From an uncultured bacterium (GTDB lineage Bacteria; Bacteroidota; Bacteroidia; Bacteroidales; JACABE01): 33,224 bases of DNA. This document shows positions 16,312 through 24,258 of this stretch, one piece after another (the stretch's first letter is position 1; every line of letters begins with the position of its first letter). Under the pieces are notes generated by a model. It ran no database searches. It was not told the origin of the DNA and saw nothing but the letters and a program-made list of their open reading frames with translations. Where the stretch lies: contig CAIWDQ010000657.1 in assembly GCA_903911455.1 (NCBI GenBank), forward strand, positions 1 to 33,224, written 5' to 3'. The position numbers were made by a program, and so were the translations under genes.

Positions 16312-18722
16312 AGAACTCTATAAATTTTATTCCCCCGAAATGGTTTAAAACCATTTCGGGGAGAGTAAAAAAGAAACACATCTGGCTTGCTTTCTTCTTA
16401 TTGATCTTTCTGCTCTTCTGGTTCTCGCTTCCCAGGCCTTTGTTCAGCGATCCTGATTCAACAGTTTTACTTGATAAAGATTATCATTTGTTAGGGGCTA
16501 AAATATCTGGAGATGGTCAATGGAGGTTTCCTCAATCAAACAAAGTTCCTGATAAGTTTAAGAAAGCCATCGTGCATTTCGAGGACAGGTATTTCAACTA
16601 TCATCCTGGCTTTAATCCCTACTCAATGGGGAGAGCCGTTTATCTAAACTTTAAAAAGAAGAAGATTGTAAGTGGTGGTAGTACTATCACAATGCAAGTA
16701 ATTCGTCTAGTGAGGAAGAATAAAGAGCGTACCTTCGTTGAGAAGTTTATAGAATTAGTAATGGCATTGAGGATGGAACTTACTTATACCAAGAGTGAGA
16801 TCCTAGAATTGTATGCTTCTCATGCTCCTTTTGGCAGTAATGTCGTTGGATTGGATGCTGCTGCATGGAGATATTTCGGAGTAAGTGCCGACAATCTTTC
16901 GTGGGCTGAGATATCTACGCTTGCAGTTTTGCCTAACAGTCCTGCTTTGATTTATCCCGGGAAAAATCATAATAAGCTTCTGCGAAAGCGAAATCAACTC
17001 TTAGATAAGCTTTACCGACATGGTGTTATAGAAAAGATGACTTGTGAATTATCAAAGAATGAGCCTTTGCCTCTAAAACCTTATCCTCTGCCACAGACTG
17101 CTCCTCATCTATTAGAAAGAGCCATTGCCGAAGGTAAAGGTGGTCAGAATATACATACAACTCTTGATGATGAGTTGCAAGTTAAGGTTAATGAAATTGT
17201 ATCTGTTCACAACAGAGAATTAAAGGCTAATGAGGTTCATAATGTGGCTGCTTTGGTGCTTGAAGTAAGTACTGGAAATGTGCTTGCTTATGTTGGCAAT
17301 GCTTCTGCAATTGATAAAACGGATCATGGGAATGATGTGGATGTTATTACTGCTCCGCGAAGTACGGGTAGTATTCTTAAGCCTTATTTATTCGCATCCA
17401 TGCTTAATGATGGCTTGTTGATACCTACTTCGCTTGTCCCTGATGTTCCTATGCAGATAGGTGGTTTTGTTCCCGAAAATTATAGTCTTACTTATGATGG
17501 TGCTGTTCCTGCAAAGAGGGCACTTTCGCGCTCGCTAAACATACCTGCCGTGAAGATGCTTCAAAGCTATGGCACCGAACAATTCTACAATCAGTTGAAG
17601 AAAATAGGTATGACTACGCTAAGTAAATCATCCGTGCATTATGGTTTGTCGTTGATTCTTGGAGGAGCTGAGGCTAAGCTCTGGGATCTGGCCGGAATAT
17701 ATGCTTCTATGGGGCGAACGCTTAATCATTATTATGAATATAATGGCAAGTATGACAAGGGAGATTTTCATCCTCCAATGTATTTATTTAATGATAAACC
17801 AGCAAAGAAAGCTAATCCTGTTGATAAGACTTCGTGGATGGATGCTGCTTCTATCTGGCTTACTTTTGAGGCAATGGTAGAAGTCTCGCGTCCTGATGAG
17901 GAACAGCAGTGGCAACAGTTTTCTTCTTCATCAAAGATAGCATGGAAAACGGGTACTAGTTTTGGGGGTCGTGATGCTTGGTCAATTGGTGTTACGCCTG
18001 ATTATGTGGTAGCTGTTTGGGTTGGCAATGCATCCGGTGAAGGTCGTCCTGCTCTTTCGGGGATTGGTAGTGCTGCACCTGTGTTGTTTGACATCTTTAA
18101 AGTTTTGCAACCTCAGGGTTGGTTTAAGATGCCTGAAGACGAAATGGTAGAGATACCGGTTTGTCATTATAGTGGCTTCAGAGCTTCTTCTTTATGCGAT
18201 ATGGTTGATACAGTCTGGATACAAAAGAAGGGATTGAAGTCTGCGGTTTGTCCTTATCACCAGATGGTGCATCTTGATAAGACTGAGACCTGGCAGGTTA
18301 ATTCCAATTGCGAATCTCCTGATAATATGGTGCACAAAGCATGGTTTATATTGCCTCCCGTTATGGAATGGTATTTCAAGGCAAGGAATCCTTTTTACAA
18401 GACGCTTCCTCCTTTCCGTAAAGATTGCATGCCTGCAAATGAAACCCGATCAATGGAAATGATTTATCCTTTGCATAACAGTAGAATATATATTCCTGTT
18501 GACCTTGATGGGAAGCCCGGAAGTGCTATCTTTAAAGTTGCTCACCGAAATCCACAGGCAGTTATTTACTGGCATATTGATGATAAGTTTGTAGGCACCA
18601 CAATACAATACCATCAGATGGCAATAAGTCCCGATAAAGGAAATCATAAACTAACTTTGGTTGATGATAAAGGGGAGACACTTATTGTGAAATTTGAGAT
18701 TGCTACTAAAGACAAAAAATGA
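16281..18722 (+). CDS. pbpC: penicillin-binding protein 1C (bifunctional transglycosylase/transpeptidase)
   Basis: 813 aa. One transmembrane helix spans residues 34-50. The GT51 transglycosylase domain (about 75-250) has catalytic Glu101 in HFEDRYF, GGSTITMQ at 132-139 and KSEILELY at 171-178. The transpeptidase domain (about 320-630) has Ser364-x-x-Lys367 (STGSILKP), SLN at 418-420 and KTGTS at 556-560. The PBP1C-specific C-terminal domain lies at about 725-810 (MIYPLHNSRIYIP...). It polymerises and crosslinks peptidoglycan on the periplasmic face. The chosen start overlaps the macroglobulin gene by 31 nt in another frame. The next Met is inside the enzyme domain, so this start is needed to include the membrane anchor. 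The pairing with alpha-2-macroglobulin is a known conserved arrangement, interpreted as trap plus wall repair. A 14-bp hairpin lies in codons 18-27. Confidence 0.95.
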   Translation: MGRSGFFKQIKNSINFIPPKWFKTISGRVKKKHIWLAFFLLIFLLFWFSLPRPLFSDPDSTVLLDKDYHLLGAKISGDGQWRFPQSNKVPDKFKKAIVHFEDRYFNYHPGFNPYSMGRAVYLNFKKKKIVSGGSTITMQVIRLVRKNKERTFVEKFIELVMALRMELTYTKSEILELYASHAPFGSNVVGLDAAAWRYFGVSADNLSWAEISTLAVLPNSPALIYPGKNHNKLLRKRNQLLDKLYRHGVIEKMTCELSKNEPLPLKPYPLPQTAPHLLERAIAEGKGGQNIHTTLDDELQVKVNEIVSVHNRELKANEVHNVAALVLEVSTGNVLAYVGNASAIDKTDHGNDVDVITAPRSTGSILKPYLFASMLNDGLLIPTSLVPDVPMQIGGFVPENYSLTYDGAVPAKRALSRSLNIPAVKMLQSYGTEQFYNQLKKIGMTTLSKSSVHYGLSLILGGAEAKLWDLAGIYASMGRTLNHYYEYNGKYDKGDFHPPMYLFNDKPAKKANPVDKTSWMDAASIWLTFEAMVEVSRPDEEQQWQQFSSSSKIAWKTGTSFGGRDAWSIGVTPDYVVAVWVGNASGEGRPALSGIGSAAPVLFDIFKVLQPQGWFKMPEDEMVEIPVCHYSGFRASSLCDMVDTVWIQKKGLKSAVCPYHQMVHLDKTETWQVNSNCESPDNMVHKAWFILPPVMEWYFKARNPFYKTLPPFRKDCMPANETRSMEMIYPLHNSRIYIPVDLDGKPGSAIFKVAHRNPQAVIYWHIDDKFVGTTIQYHQMAISPDKGNHKLTLVDDKGETLIVKFEIATKDKK
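16333..16361. repeat. strong hairpin within the first codons of pbpC
   Basis: CCCCGAAATGGTTT and AAACCATTTCGGGG are perfect inverted arms around one central A, giving an 11-bp GC-clamped stem with a practical 7-nt loop. It lies 22 nt after the macroglobulin stop and inside pbpC, encoding the PKWFKTISG region. There is no T-run (GAGAG follows), so it is probably not an ordinary terminator. It could modulate readthrough, mRNA stability or translation of pbpC. Confidence 0.7.
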
Positions 18723-18839
18723 TGTAGCTACATTATTTCTCTAATTATTTTTCATATTGATAATCATACCATTTCTTTTGTTTATTAATTTTTAACAAAA
18801 ACAAAAGTGATATTTAAGCGTTTTATTATTTAATTAATT

Positions 18840-18847
18840 TATCTTTG
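18840..18847 (+). promoter_or_regulatory. candidate -7 promoter box of the DUF6132-DUF302 operon
   Basis: TATCTTTG is an exact TAnnTTTG match 20 nt before the ATG, followed by an A-rich leader without a Shine-Dalgarno sequence, as is common in Bacteroidota. The -33 element is not obvious. Confidence 0.5.
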
Positions 18848-18866
18848 CAAAATAAATAAAAACAAT

Positions 18867-19106
18867 ATGGCAGATTCATGCGAAAGAAAAGAAAAACCTA
18901 AAGGATTTAAGGCATTAATTAAAAGCTGGTACTTTTGGAAGCCTGTTACAGGGATTATTTTAGGAGGCATTGGAGGTTTTATATATTATTATAATGTAGG
19001 ATGTGCTTCGGGTACATGTGGCATTGCTTCCAACCCTTACTCAAGTGTTTTGATGGGTGGTTTGTTTGGTTTGTTTATTACTAACAGACCTTGTGGGAAC
19101 TGCTAA
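18867..19106 (+). CDS. small membrane protein, DUF6132-like
   Basis: 79 aa. After a charged N-terminus (CERKEKPKGFK) there are two hydrophobic helices (WKPVTGIILGGIGGFIYYY and SVLMGGLFGLFIT). They are separated by a cysteine-containing loop GCASGTCGIASNPYSS, and the protein ends NRPCGNC. The GC.SGTC.I.SNP loop between two helices is the signature of the DUF6132 family as I recall it. Five cysteines in 79 residues suggest thiol or metal chemistry, but no biochemical function is known. It is first in a four-gene run with the DUF2892, DUF302 and methyltransferase genes. A 98-nt gap with AT repeats separates it from the next gene, so cotranscription is likely but not certain. Confidence 0.8.
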   Translation: MADSCERKEKPKGFKALIKSWYFWKPVTGIILGGIGGFIYYYNVGCASGTCGIASNPYSSVLMGGLFGLFITNRPCGNC

Positions 19107-19204
19107 AGGGACAATTAAGAATTAAGAATATTAAAGCTACAAACTTAATTATAAATAGTTTGTTTTTAGTTAACAACAATTAAATTTAATAAATAATAAA
19201 TAGT

Positions 19205-19411
19205 ATGAAAAAGAACATGGGAATCATTGACAAAGCTATCAGGATACTGGTTGCTGCCGTAGTAGCAATTTTGTTTTTTACAGGAGTAATTACAGGTATC
19301 TTAGGTATCATTTTATTGGTATTGGCCGGAGTATTTGTACTTACAAGTCTTATCAGTTTCTGCCCACTTTATACTTTATTTGGTTTTAAAACAGATAAGA
19401 GTAGTAAATAA
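19205..19411 (+). CDS. DUF2892 (YgaP-like) small membrane protein
   Basis: 68 aa. MGIIDKAIRI, then two hydrophobic helices (about 12-32 and 33-50), then the SFCPLYTLFGFKT ending. The layout N-[MGxxDRxIR]-TM-TM-[xCPLYxxxGxxT] is characteristic of the DUF2892 domain found alone or as the membrane tail of rhodanese YgaP. The conserved cysteine of the CPLY motif is present. It is 17 nt upstream of the DUF302 gene. It likely acts in the inner membrane in a sulfur- or thiol-related process, which is inferred from family associations rather than shown. Confidence 0.9.
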   Translation: MKKNMGIIDKAIRILVAAVVAILFFTGVITGILGIILLVLAGVFVLTSLISFCPLYTLFGFKTDKSSK

Positions 19412-19427
19412 ACATTAAATAAATTAC

Positions 19428-19814
19428 ATGAACTATTATTTTACAACTCAGATAAAGGATTCTTTTGAGAATGCAATTATACGAGTTACTGATGAGTTAA
19501 AGAAAGAAGGTTTCGGTATCATTACAGAGATTAATGTTACCGAAACATTTAAAAACAAGCTTGATGTAGACTTCAAGAATTATAGAATATTAGGTGCTTG
19601 TAATCCTAATTTTGCATATCAGGCTTTAAGTATTGAAGAGAAAATTGGAGTGATGTTGCCTTGCAATGTAATTGTTTCGGAAATTAATCCTGAATTGGTT
19701 GAGGTTTCGGCAATTGATCCTTCTTCGTCAATGCAGGTTGTAGGTGAAGATAAGCTTGACGCAATAGCTTCGCAGGTTAGTGCTAAATTAAAGAAAGTAA
19801 TAGAAAGTTTGTAA
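19428..19814 (+). CDS. DUF302 domain protein
   Basis: 128 aa soluble protein matching the DUF302 domain over its whole length. Features are an N-terminal strand (YYFTTQIKDSFENAIIRVTDELKKEGFGIITEINV), the ETFKNKLDVDFKNYRILGACNP segment, AYQALSIEEKIGVMLPCNVIVSE, and a C-terminal helix. The conserved GACNP..A and LPCNV cysteines are both present. No signal peptide. It starts 17 nt after the DUF2892 gene and ends 3 nt before the methyltransferase gene, so all three are cotranscribed. DUF302 proteins often occur with rhodanese, YeeE/YedE or metal-stress genes. The molecular role is not established. Confidence 0.92.
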   Translation: MNYYFTTQIKDSFENAIIRVTDELKKEGFGIITEINVTETFKNKLDVDFKNYRILGACNPNFAYQALSIEEKIGVMLPCNVIVSEINPELVEVSAIDPSSSMQVVGEDKLDAIASQVSAKLKKVIESL

Positions 19815-19817
19815 GTT

Positions 19818-20438
19818 ATGAATTTTGATGAAGTAGCTAAAGATTGGGATGTTAATCCTAAGATGATTGAAAGAGCTAATGTTTTAGCTTCAGAACTTAA
19901 AGAATATTTTAAGTTTGATAAAGATAAAATGACTGCTTTTGAATTTGGTAGTGGTACAGGTTTGTTGAGCTATCATCTAAAAGATTCGTTCAAACAAATA
20001 ACATTGGCAGATAGTTCTATAGGGATGGTTAATGTATTGAAGGATAAGATAGCCAACGAGAATATTACAAATCTACATCCTATGCTTATTGATATGCCGG
20101 CGAATAATCCGCAGATTGATAAAGTTGATCATATCTTTACTTTTATGGCTTTGCATCATGTAAAAGATCTTAGTAAAATATTTACAAGTTTTAAAGCAAT
20201 CCTAAAAGATGAAGGCCATTTAAGTATTGGAGATCTGGTGACTGAGGATGGTTCTTTTCATTCTCATGATGCAAGTTTTGATGGACATAATGGTTTTGAT
20301 AAAGAAGAATTAAGTGCTTTGCTTTCGGCTAATGGTTTTGCAGTTGAAAATTATAAGATTTTTTATCAGATAGAAAAAGAATACGAAGGACAAATGAAGA
20401 CATATCCTTTGTTTCTGCTAATCGCAAAGAAAACTTAA
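19818..20438 (+). CDS. class I SAM-dependent methyltransferase
   Basis: 206 aa Rossmann-fold methyltransferase. SAM motif I is FEFGSGTGLLS (41-51), an acidic motif II is TLADSS, and motif IV/post-I is VDHIFTFMALHHVKD. A C-terminal strand pair follows (FAVENYKIFYQIE...YPLFLLIAKKT). The MALHHV motif is common to UbiE/Methyltransf_11-like small-molecule methyltransferases. It is the last gene of the DUF6132/DUF2892/DUF302 operon, separated from DUF302 by 3 nt and followed by a terminator. The substrate is unknown. Its link with thiol or metal chemistry, for example thiol or metalloid methylation, is speculation from context. Confidence 0.88.
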   Translation: MNFDEVAKDWDVNPKMIERANVLASELKEYFKFDKDKMTAFEFGSGTGLLSYHLKDSFKQITLADSSIGMVNVLKDKIANENITNLHPMLIDMPANNPQIDKVDHIFTFMALHHVKDLSKIFTSFKAILKDEGHLSIGDLVTEDGSFHSHDASFDGHNGFDKEELSALLSANGFAVENYKIFYQIEKEYEGQMKTYPLFLLIAKKT

Positions 20439-20458
20439 AGTTTTATCAGAACATTTAT

Positions 20459-20496
20459 AAAAAAGCTCTCACCATTTAGTTGATGAGAGCTTTTTT
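20459..20496. terminator. Rho-independent terminator after the DUF302/methyltransferase operon
   Basis: A perfect 13-bp stem (AAAAAAGCTCTCA / TGAGAGCTTTTTT) with a 12-nt loop is flanked by A- and T-runs. It can work in both directions and may also serve the minus-strand gene ending at 20563. Confidence 0.85.
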
Positions 20497-20562
20497 ATGT
20501 TTTAGAATGCCTTTCAATTATTAATTCTTTCCCGCATGTACGGGATTAATTCTTAATTGAAT

Positions 20563-21567
20563 TTATCTTCTTTTCTTTACCGTAATTCTTATGGTACCGG
20601 TGGCTAGAGGGTCGCTTAGTTTGCCATTTATCTTTTTAGGATATCTCGGACCTATATCCGGAATATTACATTTTGAAATTATACCTTTGGGTGCAACAAA
20701 TGCAAATTCAGGGACTCCTGTTGGTGTTGTGATTGACACAAAAATAATTGCATCACAAGTATTCATTGTATTATCAACAACTAAATAATTTTTAGGAACT
20801 AAACCTGGATAATCAGATGTTGCTATCTGGTCAGCGTCCATTACTAAATCTCTTTCTTTGGCAGTTAATTTTGTGAGGTCTTTTGAATTAGGTTTTAAAA
20901 GAGTAGGATCATAGCTACGTAGCAATGGGCGAATATCAGCTGAATGCTGTGTATATAATTCACCATAATTTTTGCGCAAAGCATCAAATAATTCATCAAC
21001 TAATTCACTAATATTGTCTCTGTCGTCGGTTACATTGTCTTTTTTATGTTCTTTTTTAGTTAGTATGGCTGACAATTCGCCAACCCATGTTGTTACTAAA
21101 GTTAAAACCGTAGGGACTAATGGTTTTGAGGCTATTCTTATCAACCAACCTTCGCAAATAGTTTGTATTGTTTCTTGTGTACCTCTATCAAAAGCAGGTC
21201 CGGTAGCATATAAATAATCTAAAATGGTGTCATCACCCGGGTAGCCAGCTCTTATCAAAGGTTTAATTGCTTCTCTTAAAATAGGCAATTCCAACATTTT
21301 TTCTTCATACTTGGCAGCATCAACTGTTATCTGCCCTAAATCCGCATCTCTGGTTGCCATTGCAGTTCTCAGGTCAGTTATTTTGCTGGAAACGCGAGCA
21401 CGCATTATTATTTCTTCGGGAGTGTAAGGACCGTCGCCAAAACTATTGTAATGGAATACACCATATTCTAATTTTCTGTCTAATGCAAATTTTCTATAAT
21501 TTAAATTTGAATTCTGTATTTTTGAATTTTTTCTGCTTTCTTGTGCAGTAGGAATATAAATGTTCAT
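20563..21567 (-). CDS. hypothetical protein, 334 aa, no recognised family
   Basis: 334 aa with no signal peptide or membrane segment, so probably cytosolic. Three parts can be seen. An N-terminal part is rich in Asn, Arg and Tyr (1-60). A helical middle (60-240) has a lysine/aspartate-rich linker at about 172-190 (KKEHKKDNVTDDRDN). A beta-rich C-terminal part (about 240-334) has VDNTMNTCDAIIFVSITTPTG and ends in the basic ITVKKRR. I do not recognise it. It stands alone between a terminator and a 1.2-kb gene-free interval containing a tandem array. Consistent codon composition over 334 codons supports it being real, but nothing more can be assigned. Confidence 0.75.
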   Translation of the reverse strand: MNIYIPTAQESRKNSKIQNSNLNYRKFALDRKLEYGVFHYNSFGDGPYTPEEIIMRARVSSKITDLRTAMATRDADLGQITVDAAKYEEKMLELPILREAIKPLIRAGYPGDDTILDYLYATGPAFDRGTQETIQTICEGWLIRIASKPLVPTVLTLVTTWVGELSAILTKKEHKKDNVTDDRDNISELVDELFDALRKNYGELYTQHSADIRPLLRSYDPTLLKPNSKDLTKLTAKERDLVMDADQIATSDYPGLVPKNYLVVDNTMNTCDAIIFVSITTPTGVPEFAFVAPKGIISKCNIPDIGPRYPKKINGKLSDPLATGTIRITVKKRR

Positions 21568-21993
21568 GTAATGATATGTTTAGAAATATTAATCCCTGTA
21601 AAGGGGAATAAAAAATAATTGTGTAAAAAAAGATAATACCGGAGGTTTTGCTATTTAATAAGCGAACATCTTAGAAAGATGCATAGCAAAAGTGGGTTAA
21701 TATTTATTAACGATGTGCATGAAGAGGGTGATATGTAACCAATGTCTGAAAACAATTATTTTATTCAAAATTTATTTTTTTAATTAAGCCATAATCTAAA
21801 TCTGACTTTGCAAAATTAACTTAAATTTAATTCTCCTGCTAATTTAAAACAATAAAAATGCAACATATTGTAATATTAATTTTCAATTAAATCCCAGCAT
21901 CTTACAACAGTCTAATACTACACATTCTACATAAATTATCTTTTTAATAATTATGTAAATTTATATAAATTAAACTTAAAAAGCGTCAACATT
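21568..21993. other. gene-free AT-rich interval upstream of the hypothetical gene
   Basis: About 425 nt without a credible gene. A near-consensus TGACTTTG box lies at 21803-21810 on the plus strand. It would point into the 41-bp repeat array. Nothing else convincing was seen. Confidence 0.4.
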
Positions 21994-22245
21994 CATTCAG
22001 CGAAGGCATAAATAATTTTAGAAACACACACACTCGTCCAGCGAAGGCATAAATAATTTTTGGAACACACACACTCATTCAGCGAAGGCATAAATAATTT
22101 TAGAAACACACACACTCATCCAGCGAAGGCATAAATAATTTTAGAAACACACACATTCATCCAGCGAAGGCATAAATAATTTTAGGAACACACACACTCA
22201 TTCAGCGAAGGCATAAATAATTTTAGAAACACACACACTCATCCA
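21994..22245. repeat. 41-bp tandem repeat array, six complete units
   Basis: Units start at 21994, 22035, 22076, 22117, 22158 and 22199, each exactly 41 bp, followed by a 6-bp partial copy. Each contains CATTCAGCGAAGGCATAAAT or a CATCC/CGTCC variant, then AATTTTAG(A/G)AACACACACACT. Copies differ by one to four bases. There are no spacers, so it is not CRISPR, and 41 bp shifts the reading frame each copy, so it is non-coding. It is unrelated in sequence to the other two arrays. Confidence 0.93.
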
Positions 22246-22382
22246 ATGTATGTGAAAATATTTTTTTTCACTAATATTCTTTTTTTCTCTTTGGTATGAT
22301 AAAAAATATATGCTGTAACCCCAGCTCGACTTCGCTCGGTGGCCCTAATTGCATCGGTCACTAAACTTAACAGAGGTGTATT

Positions 22383-22412
22383 AAAACTCAATCTTTCTTG
22401 GTTGAGTTTTTT
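22383..22412 (+). terminator. Rho-independent terminator with no gene directly upstream
   Basis: The stem AAAACTCAA / TTGAGTTTT (9 bp plus a possible T-G pair) with a roughly 10-nt loop is followed by more T. There is no plus-strand gene in the 800 nt before it. It may end an unrecognised small RNA transcribed through or just after the repeat array. Alternatively it insulates the polysaccharide operon. Confidence 0.6.
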
Positions 22413-22657
22413 CTATATATTAGTTGAAATATTAAATACACATGTCAAAATATCATAATAGCTCTTTTTCTTTGCTTATCCCCACCAAATACAACAGAAG
22501 CAATATTAAAATAAATGTCGAATTTCAAAAGCTTCTTTAGATAGTTTATCAAGTATAAGAGATTTGGTTTAATTTCATATTATAGACTTAATTTAAACTA
22601 AAAAGCATATTCTTATAGAGTTTATCATCTTCTTTATAAATAAATCCAAAAAAATAG

Positions 22658-22665
22658 TAACTTTG
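22658..22665 (+). promoter_or_regulatory. candidate -7 box of the polysaccharide operon
   Basis: TAACTTTG matches TAnnTTTG exactly and lies 91 nt before the first ATG of the operon. A -33 TTTG is not clear. The leader would be about 80-85 nt of A/T-rich RNA. Confidence 0.5.
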
Positions 22666-22755
22666 CAACTTAAAACATGAACGATTAAAAACAAAATTTT
22701 TAGTCAGATTGATTTAAGTTATGTTAGAAATATTAATAATTAAAACACAGTATTA

Positions 22756-23712
22756 ATGTCAGCAATAGAGCGTTTAGGATTATCATTAACAGAATTAGAG
22801 AAATTGGATAAACAATATTCTTATGAGCAGGCTCAAACCCAAGATATATTTGGTTTTAAATGGGCTAAAAGAGATACTTACGAATCAGAAGCTGTTAAAA
22901 AAGCAGGTGCAGCATGGTTAATCGAAAGATATTTCGAGAATAGTTATGATAAGATGAATGAGTTTTTGAACAAAGATGGCGAACGTAAAATAATACTTGA
23001 TGCCGGAAGTGGTTCAGGCTATTCTGCATTGCTTTTGTTTGGTGATGAATTGAAGAAACACGATTATTTAGGTGTTGATATTTCGGATGCTGTTAATGAA
23101 GGCAGAGCAAGATTTGCTGAATTAGGTATAAAAGCTGATTTTATTAAAGCAAGTTTGATGGATCTGGATTTTATTCCTGATGGAAGTATAGATATTATTT
23201 TTTCTGAAGGTGTATTGCACCATACTGATAGTACCGAAAACGCTATTAAATATCTTTCTAAAAAATTAAAGAAAGATGGTTCATTTATGTTTTATGTTTA
23301 TTTAAAGAAAAGTGTTATCAGAGAATTTACTGATGATTATATCAGAGAACAATTGTTGCAATATGGCAATCAGGAAGCCTGGGATAAATTAATTCCGTTA
23401 ACAAAATTAGGGAAAGCTTTAGGTGAATTGAATATCGAGATAGATGTAGAAGAGGATATTGATTTATTAGGTATTAAAAAAGGTAAACTTGATTTGCAGA
23501 GATTCTTTTATTGGAATATTTGCAAAGCATTTTACAAACCAGAATACAATATTGATGAGATGAATCATTTGAATTTTGATTGGTTTCGTCCACTAAACTG
23601 TCAGCGTCAAACGCCAGAACAGGTTAATCAATGGTGTGTTGAAGCAGGATTGGAAATAGAACATCAAAACATTCAAGAGGCAGGAATTACAATTATTGCA
23701 AAGAAAAAATGA
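22756..23712 (+). CDS. SAM-dependent methyltransferase of the polysaccharide cluster
   Basis: 318 aa class I methyltransferase. Motif I is ILDAGSGSGYSA (80-91), motif II is YLGVDISDAV, the SEGVLHHTDS segment corresponds to motif IV, and LKKDGSFMFYVYLKK to the following strand. The N-terminal 70 residues and the C-terminal segment with DWFRPLNCQRQTPEQVNQWCVEAGL resemble methyltransferases common in O-antigen and exopolysaccharide loci. It probably methylates a sugar hydroxyl, carboxylate or amino group of a nucleotide sugar or glycan in the cytosol. It is the first gene of the operon. Its stop overlaps the acyltransferase start by 4 nt (ATGA). Confidence 0.87.
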   Translation: MSAIERLGLSLTELEKLDKQYSYEQAQTQDIFGFKWAKRDTYESEAVKKAGAAWLIERYFENSYDKMNEFLNKDGERKIILDAGSGSGYSALLLFGDELKKHDYLGVDISDAVNEGRARFAELGIKADFIKASLMDLDFIPDGSIDIIFSEGVLHHTDSTENAIKYLSKKLKKDGSFMFYVYLKKSVIREFTDDYIREQLLQYGNQEAWDKLIPLTKLGKALGELNIEIDVEEDIDLLGIKKGKLDLQRFFYWNICKAFYKPEYNIDEMNHLNFDWFRPLNCQRQTPEQVNQWCVEAGLEIEHQNIQEAGITIIAKKK

Positions 23713-24215
23713 AACTTTTAGATTCATTAATCAATAGTTTGTTAAAAAAGAAAAGGAAAATCCTAAAGGATAAATATAATAGGGTTTTACCTATTGGCGA
23801 TTTGTTATCCGACAGATGGGAAAAGGCAAAATTCCTTGGCTTCGGCGAAGGCACCAGCATTTATGACAGTTGTCTTGTATTAGGTGATGTAAAGATTGGT
23901 GAAAAAACCTGGGTAGGACCATTTACAATATTAGATGGATCGGGAGGGTTAGAAATCGGAAGCAATTGTTCTATCTCAACAGGAGTGCAAATATATTCGC
24001 ACGACACTGTAAGATGGGCAGTTTCCGGAGGAAAAGAACCTTATGAATATGACAAAACAATAATTGGAGACAACTGCTATATTGGTCCGAATACCGTTAT
24101 ATCAAAAGGAGTTAAAATTGGAAAAGGAACCATTGTTGGAGCTAATAGTTTCGTGAACAAATCGTTTCCTGAAGGATCAAAGATTGCAGGTAGTCCGGCA
24201 AAATTAATAGAATAA
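23709..24215 (+). CDS. left-handed beta-helix (hexapeptide repeat) acyltransferase
   Basis: 168 aa. Hexapeptide-repeat turns run from about residue 48 to 155 (VKIGEKTWVGPF, LEIGSNCSISTGVQIYSHD, IIGDNCYIGPNTVISKGVKIGKGTIVGANS) and end with the typical SKIAGSPAKLIE. The probable catalytic His98 is in IYSHDTVRW. Residues about 100-118 form an excursion from the helix. This is the WbbJ/maltose-acetyltransferase class, which acetylates sugars using acetyl-CoA as a trimer in the cytosol. A different acyl donor is possible. It is translationally coupled to the preceding methyltransferase and 43 nt before the first glycosyltransferase. Confidence 0.92.
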   Translation: MKLLDSLINSLLKKKRKILKDKYNRVLPIGDLLSDRWEKAKFLGFGEGTSIYDSCLVLGDVKIGEKTWVGPFTILDGSGGLEIGSNCSISTGVQIYSHDTVRWAVSGGKEPYEYDKTIIGDNCYIGPNTVISKGVKIGKGTIVGANSFVNKSFPEGSKIAGSPAKLIE

Positions 24216-24258
24216 TACATCAGGTTTTAGAATAATATTTATCAATACAATTGTAAGC

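Noticed and set aside
17659..17880. 73-aa plus-strand open frame within pbpC
   Set aside because: It is in another frame inside the conserved transpeptidase domain and has no supporting features.
18722..18733. 12-bp palindrome ATGTAGCTACAT after pbpC as a terminator
   Set aside because: It is too short, has no loop and is not followed by a T-run.
21994..22245. CRISPR array candidate
   Set aside because: Units are contiguous with no unique spacers and no cas genes nearby. The arrays at 9978 and 32924 fail for the same reason.
22511..22522. ATAAATGTCGAA word shared with the hairpin at 9963
   Set aside because: It is only 12 bp in AT-rich DNA and does not extend, so chance identity is sufficient.
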